DNA of 8,555 nucleotides, taken from Humimonas sp964465015 (GTDB taxonomy: Bacteria > Gemmatimonadota > Gemmatimonadetes > Palauibacterales > Palauibacteraceae). Where the stretch lies: NCBI GenBank assembly GCA_964465015.1, contig CAYXHP010000025.1, positions 1 through 8,555 of the forward strand, read 5' to 3'. Below are positions 6,303-8,555 of this stretch, piece after piece. Numbering within the stretch: the first letter of the stretch is position 1; every line of letters begins with the position of its first letter. The notes under the pieces were generated by a model that did no database searches, was not told the origin of the DNA, and worked only from the letters and a program-made list of their open reading frames with translations. The position numbers and the translations under genes were made by a program.

Positions 6303-7598
6303 CTACGTCCCCGGCGGTGCCAGCGGGTCCACGACCTCCTGGGGCCCGAAGCTCGTGCCGGCCGCCGACCCGAGCTCTCCCGCGTCGTTTCCGCCCCAGC
6401 ACCAGGCCGCCCCGCCACGGGTGACCGCGCAAGCGTGGGACGTGCCGACGTCCAGGTCCGCGAAGACGTGGTCGCCGCACACCTTCCTGGGCTCGGGGCT
6501 CGCGCCGCGCACGGTGCAGTCGCCGAGCTGGCCTTCGTAGTTCCCGCCCCAGCACCAGGCATCGCCGGCGGCGGTGAGGCCGCAATTGTCGACGCCGCCC
6601 GCGGCGAGGTCGTGGAGCGCGAGACCACCGGGCACCCGCACGGGGTCCGGACTGCAGGTGTAGGCCAGCTGGAGGAAGGAGGCCTGGCAGGCGGCTTTCG
6701 TGTCCGTCGGAGTGGCTCCGATCTGGGCCTCGCCGTCATCGCCCCAGCAGTAGACCGGTCCCGTGACGGCCAGGCCGCAGCTGTGGTCGCCCCCCGCCGT
6801 CACCGCCGCGAACGTGCGACCCCCGCCGGCGGGAACGGGCGCCGTGCTGCACGCGTACACGAGGTCGCCGACCGGGCAGCTCTCCCGCCCCTCCGGACCT
6901 ACCTGTCCCCGGCGGTTCCGGCCCCAGCAGTAGACCCTTCCCGCGTCGGTGAGCCCGCACGCGTGCTCGTCGCCGGTCGCCAGCGTCCGGAAGCGCAGCC
7001 CTCCCGCGACGAGCGTGGGAGAGGGATCCGGGGCCTCGGTGGCGCCCCCGCCGAGCTGGCCGACCGAGTCGGCGCCCCAGCAGTAGGCCATGCCCACCGC
7101 CGTCAGGGCGCACGTGAAGTCGCTCCCGGCGCGGATCTCCCGAAACACCAGGCCGCCCGAGACCCGCACGGGGGCATAGGCACACCCACCCACCCCGCAG
7201 CTCACCGGACCCTCCAGCGTGCCCGTCCCGAGCTGGCCGTGCTGGTTCGAGCCCCAGCACCAGGCCGCTCCGACCCCGTCGAGCCCGCAGGTGTGGAGCG
7301 CGCCGGCGCTCAGCGAGGCGAACTGGCCGCCCGCCACCCGGCGCGGGAAGTACGGGCGCACCTCGATCTGCTCCACCGCGACGCCCAGCTGGCCGTAGGC
7401 GTCGGAGCCCCAGCAGTAGGCCGCCCCGCCGGCGGTGAGCGCGCAGGTGTGCGAGAGGCCGGCGCTCACCGAGACCCAGGTGACCTGCGTTCGCGCGGGC
7501 GCCGTGGCGGTGCTGCAGGCCGAGGTCAAGGCGAGTGCCAGCATCGGCAACACCGGCGATGGCGGGGTCCCGAATCGTCGGTGGCGTGGTGGAGTCAC
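6303..7598 (-). CDS. secreted RCC1-repeat beta-propeller lipoprotein
   Basis: This 431-aa product starts at GTG 7598, chosen because GGAG lies 7 nt upstream and the frame then opens with a proper signal peptide. That has basic residues at 5-8, a hydrophobic core at about 16-26, and L-T-S-A-C with the candidate lipidated Cys at 28. An ATG 51 bp upstream has no ribosome site. Seven repeats follow, each ending in [YW]-C-W-G-x(5)-[QE]-[LVI]-G, with CWG cysteines at 62, 114, 173, 224, 284, 349 and 400. This is the seven-blade RCC1 propeller. Each blade has a second Cys exactly ten residues earlier, in a [HFN]-x(0,1)-C-[AG]-[LV] context, and four loops contain further pairs (134/139, 241/250, 304/315, 361/374). 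Propellers of this kind usually act as binding platforms; no catalytic motif is visible. It is probably exported and disulfide-stabilised, with unknown ligand. The lipobox has Thr at -3, so lipidation is likely but not certain. Confidence 0.92.
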   Translation of the reverse strand: MTPPRHRRFGTPPSPVLPMLALALTSACSTATAPARTQVTWVSVSAGLSHTCALTAGGAAYCWGSDAYGQLGVAVEQIEVRPYFPRRVAGGQFASLSAGALHTCGLDGVGAAWCWGSNQHGQLGTGTLEGPVSCGVGGCAYAPVRVSGGLVFREIRAGSDFTCALTAVGMAYCWGADSVGQLGGGATEAPDPSPTLVAGGLRFRTLATGDEHACGLTDAGRVYCWGRNRRGQVGPEGRESCPVGDLVYACSTAPVPAGGGRTFAAVTAGGDHSCGLAVTGPVYCWGDDGEAQIGATPTDTKAACQASFLQLAYTCSPDPVRVPGGLALHDLAAGGVDNCGLTAAGDAWCWGGNYEGQLGDCTVRGASPEPRKVCGDHVFADLDVGTSHACAVTRGGAAWCWGGNDAGELGSAAGTSFGPQEVVDPLAPPGT

Positions 7599-7605
7599 AG
7601 CCTTT

Positions 7606-7609
7606 CTCC
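7606..7609 (-). promoter_or_regulatory. Shine-Dalgarno deciding the RCC1 protein start
   Basis: On the minus strand GGAG (7609-7606), within GGAGAAAGG, lies 7 nt before GTG 7598. The upstream alternative ATG at 7649 is preceded by a GC-rich stretch without purine complementarity and would place 17 Arg-rich residues ahead of the signal peptide. Confidence 0.65.
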
Positions 7610-7712
7610 GGCCTCGGCCGCGGGAAGCGCGCGCTGACGTCCGAATCATGGTAGGAACGGCGCCGGCCGCGCGACAGGTTCCGGACGCAGAAGTCCGATG
7701 CCGGAGACGAAC

Positions 7713-7729
7713 CCGGCGAAGGTCGCCGG
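7713..7729 (-). promoter_or_regulatory. stable hairpin in the probable RCC1 mRNA leader
   Basis: CCGGCGA and TCGCCGG form a perfect 7-bp GC-rich stem with a 3-nt loop, about 115 nt upstream of the RCC1 start. A second stem (7682-7697) lies closer to the gene. If transcription starts near the AT-rich island at 7760-7780, both would be in the 5' untranslated region. No known riboswitch or thermometer motif is recognisable. Confidence 0.25.
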
Positions 7730-7744
7730 CGCCTCCTGTACGCG

Positions 7745-7789
7745 ATTCGCGGACCGGCGTTACCTTTTTTCTTCAATTCGAGGACCGGC
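7745..7789. repeat. 14-bp direct repeat pair around an AT-rich island
   Basis: ATTCGCGGACCGGC (7745-7758) and ATTCGAGGACCGGC (7776-7789) differ at one base and are offset by 31 bp, close to three helical turns. The T6 run lies between them. Their position in a divergent intergenic region makes them candidate tandem binding sites for a regulator of one or both flanking genes. No protein can be assigned. Confidence 0.4.
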
Positions 7790-7923
7790 CGGGGGCCCGG
7801 CCGCGAGCCCCGGAGCACAGCGGCGCGGCCCGCGGCCACTTCTCCGATGACACGGAGCGGACGGTCGAGACGTAAGACGAGGAGCGACGAGCTCCGAGAG
7901 ACCGATTCGAACGGGAAACCGAC

Positions 7924-8394
7924 ATGAGCCAGGCCTGGGCGCCCGTCATCACGACCGCCATCATCGTCCTCGGCGTCGTCGGCGGCCGAATCACGCACAC
8001 GCTGGTCAAGAAGATCATCCCGCTCCTCGAGACGCTCGTGAAGGAGCGCCAGAAGAGCATCTCCCCGGCCGACGCCGCCGCGCTGAGGCAGCGGATCGAG
8101 GACCTGGAATGCCGAATCGGTGACCTGCAGGGCCACGACCACCGCCTCGGAGAGATGGAGGAGCGGGTGCAGTTCCTCCAATCCTTGCTCGAGGGGAGGA
8201 ACGGGAGCGGGCGTATCCCGACCTCTGCGGCCGGCGGCGGCAGGCTCGGGGCCGCCGCATCCGATGGGGCCGCGGGCGGTGGGGGCGGCGCCCGTGATGG
8301 GGCCGCCGCGGCCGGAGAAGTTCCCGGGCCGGCGAGCCAGCCGGAGCGCGGCGCGCGCGCGGCGACGACGGAGCCCCCCGACCAGGTTTCCTGA
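7924..8394 (+). CDS. hypothetical membrane-anchored coiled-coil protein with Gly/Ala-rich tail
   Basis: I do not recognise a named family. The 156-aa product starts at ATG 7924; the upstream GGGAAACC is at best a weak ribosome site. A hydrophobic helix (about residues 6-21, APVITTAIIVLGVVGG) comes first, followed by a basic amphipathic stretch (about 22-44). A heptad-like coiled coil follows (about 50-91, RQRIEDLECRIGDLQ and RLGEMEERVQFLQSLLEGR). The last 65 residues are low-complexity Gly/Ala/Pro, probably disordered. A short helix plus a coiled coil ending in E-E-R-V-x-F-L-x-x-L-L recalls small PspB-like or sigma-associated membrane proteins, but this is resemblance only. The coiled coil suggests self-assembly or partner binding at the membrane. 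The gene is divergent from the RCC1 gene, and a possible membrane-protein frame begins 5 bp after its stop. Confidence 0.75.
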   Translation: MSQAWAPVITTAIIVLGVVGGRITHTLVKKIIPLLETLVKERQKSISPADAAALRQRIEDLECRIGDLQGHDHRLGEMEERVQFLQSLLEGRNGSGRIPTSAAGGGRLGAAASDGAAGGGGGARDGAAAAGEVPGPASQPERGARAATTEPPDQVS

Positions 8395-8399
8395 CGTCC

Positions 8400-8555
8400 G
8401 TGCGCCGTGGAGGCCGAGGCGGGTGGCTCGGGTTCGTCGCCGTCCTGGAGCTCGCGCTCTGGATCCTGGCCTGGCTGGGCCCCGGAGCCGGCCACGGAAG
8501 GATGCTGCGGGAGCGGGGACTGATCGCGGGTTTGTTCCTCCCCCATCCCGGCCTC
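8400..8555 (+). CDS. possible small membrane protein (3' partial)
   Basis: A frame opens at GTG 8400, five bases after the previous stop, and runs without a stop to the right edge (52 codons). It reads M-R-R-G-G-R-G-G-W and then a clear hydrophobic helix, about residues 9-28 (WLGFVAVLELALWILAWLGP). A basic segment (GRMLRERG) and a second hydrophobic start (LIAGLFLP) follow. This basic-then-hydrophobic order looks like a genuine N-terminus of a membrane protein, and the tight spacing suggests an operon with the coiled-coil gene. No ribosome-binding site is visible before the GTG and the end is missing, so the frame could be chance. No family is assigned. Confidence 0.42.
   Translation, partial: MRRGGRGGWLGFVAVLELALWILAWLGPGAGHGRMLRERGLIAGLFLPHPGL

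Larger units (their letters stand above)
7599..7923. other. 325-bp divergent intergenic region
   Basis: This region separates the minus-strand RCC1 gene from the plus-strand coiled-coil gene and must hold the promoters of both. I could not find well-spaced -35/-10 pairs. It contains an AT-rich island with a T6 run (7760-7780), a pair of 14-bp direct repeats flanking that island, and several hairpins. These are CGGAC/GTCCG (7682-7686 with 7693-7697), CCGGCGA/TCGCCGG (7713-7719 with 7723-7729) and GGCCGGG/CCCGGCC (7787-7793 with 7796-7802). A 9-bp inverted pair, GGCGCCGGC (7659-7667) and GCCGGCGCC (7725-7733), also occurs. No coding frame inside it looks genuine. Confidence 0.5.

Noticed and set aside
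6303..7598. Recurring CCCCAGCAnnAGGC-like DNA units, seven copies
   Set aside because: These are the reverse complement of the [YW]-C-W-G codons of the RCC1 blades at 51-65 codon spacing. They are protein repeats, not a CRISPR array or DNA repeat element.
5193..7637. An 814-codon open frame on the + strand spanning the permease 5' end, padR and the RCC1 gene
   Set aside because: It crosses three unrelated genes and two intergenic regions, and its composition is biased and lacks motifs. This is expected antisense openness, not an overlapping gene.
7758..7775. T6 run at 7765-7770 as an intrinsic terminator
   Set aside because: No + strand gene ends upstream of it. The nearest stem (CGCG-ATT-CGCG) is only 4 bp and 13 nt away, and the strong GC hairpin at 7787-7802 is on the wrong side for either direction.
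6736..8181. A 481-codon minus-strand frame overlapping the RCC1 gene and the intergenic region
   Set aside because: Much of it is an alternate-frame copy of the propeller gene with low-complexity Arg/Gly/Ala composition, and it crosses the divergent promoter region.
7773..8546. A 257-codon minus-strand frame opposite the coiled-coil gene
   Set aside because: Its composition is Pro/Ala/Ser/Arg-rich without hydrophobic or domain structure. The + strand frame has a membrane helix and heptads and is the better gene.

Overview
The window is a GC-rich (roughly 70% by eye), densely coded bacterial chromosomal segment. Family content points to Gemmatimonadota, or less likely Acidobacteriota or a similar soil phylum: a large orphan MacB/FtsX-type permease paired with a PadR regulator, an ECF sigma factor followed by a DUF6768-type membrane protein, and a secreted RCC1-propeller lipoprotein. 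The taxonomic call is inference. I see no rRNA, tRNA, CRISPR array, transposase or phage gene.

Region 1 (1-1873, + strand) holds a DUF4386-like multi-pass membrane protein cut by the left edge, a single-pass DUF6090-like membrane protein, and a small split-barrel flavin-binding protein of the pyridoxamine 5'-phosphate oxidase superfamily. Gaps of about 80-105 bp separate them, so co-transcription is possible but not shown. A 16-codon reading frame with a fair Shine-Dalgarno sits between the first two.

Region 2 (1914-6011, - strand, convergent with region 1) reads in transcription order: PadR regulator, 887-aa ADOP-type permease, ECF sigma factor, two-helix DUF6768 protein. PadR and the permease are 16 bp apart; sigma and DUF6768 overlap at their stop/start codons; about 190 bp separates the two pairs. 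Upstream of padR (6031-6079) is a compact element of one 10-bp inverted repeat and one 14-bp direct repeat, with a TTGACA box inside one copy. It is the best candidate operator/promoter in the window, probably for PadR autoregulation.

Region 3 (6303-7598, - strand) encodes a probable lipoprotein with seven RCC1 repeats. Every blade has a Cys pair exactly ten residues apart, and four of the inter-blade loops carry an extra pair, so all 22 non-lipid cysteines can be paired.

Region 4 (7599-8555) is a 325-bp divergent intergenic region with a direct-repeat pair 31 bp apart and several GC-rich hairpins. It is followed on the + strand by a small membrane-anchored coiled-coil protein with a Gly/Ala-rich tail and a possible membrane protein running off the right edge.

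Nothing here amounts to an obvious new defence or biosynthetic system. The points most worth checking are the composite element at padR, the cysteine architecture of the propeller, and the sigma/DUF6768 pair as a possible sigma/membrane-partner module.
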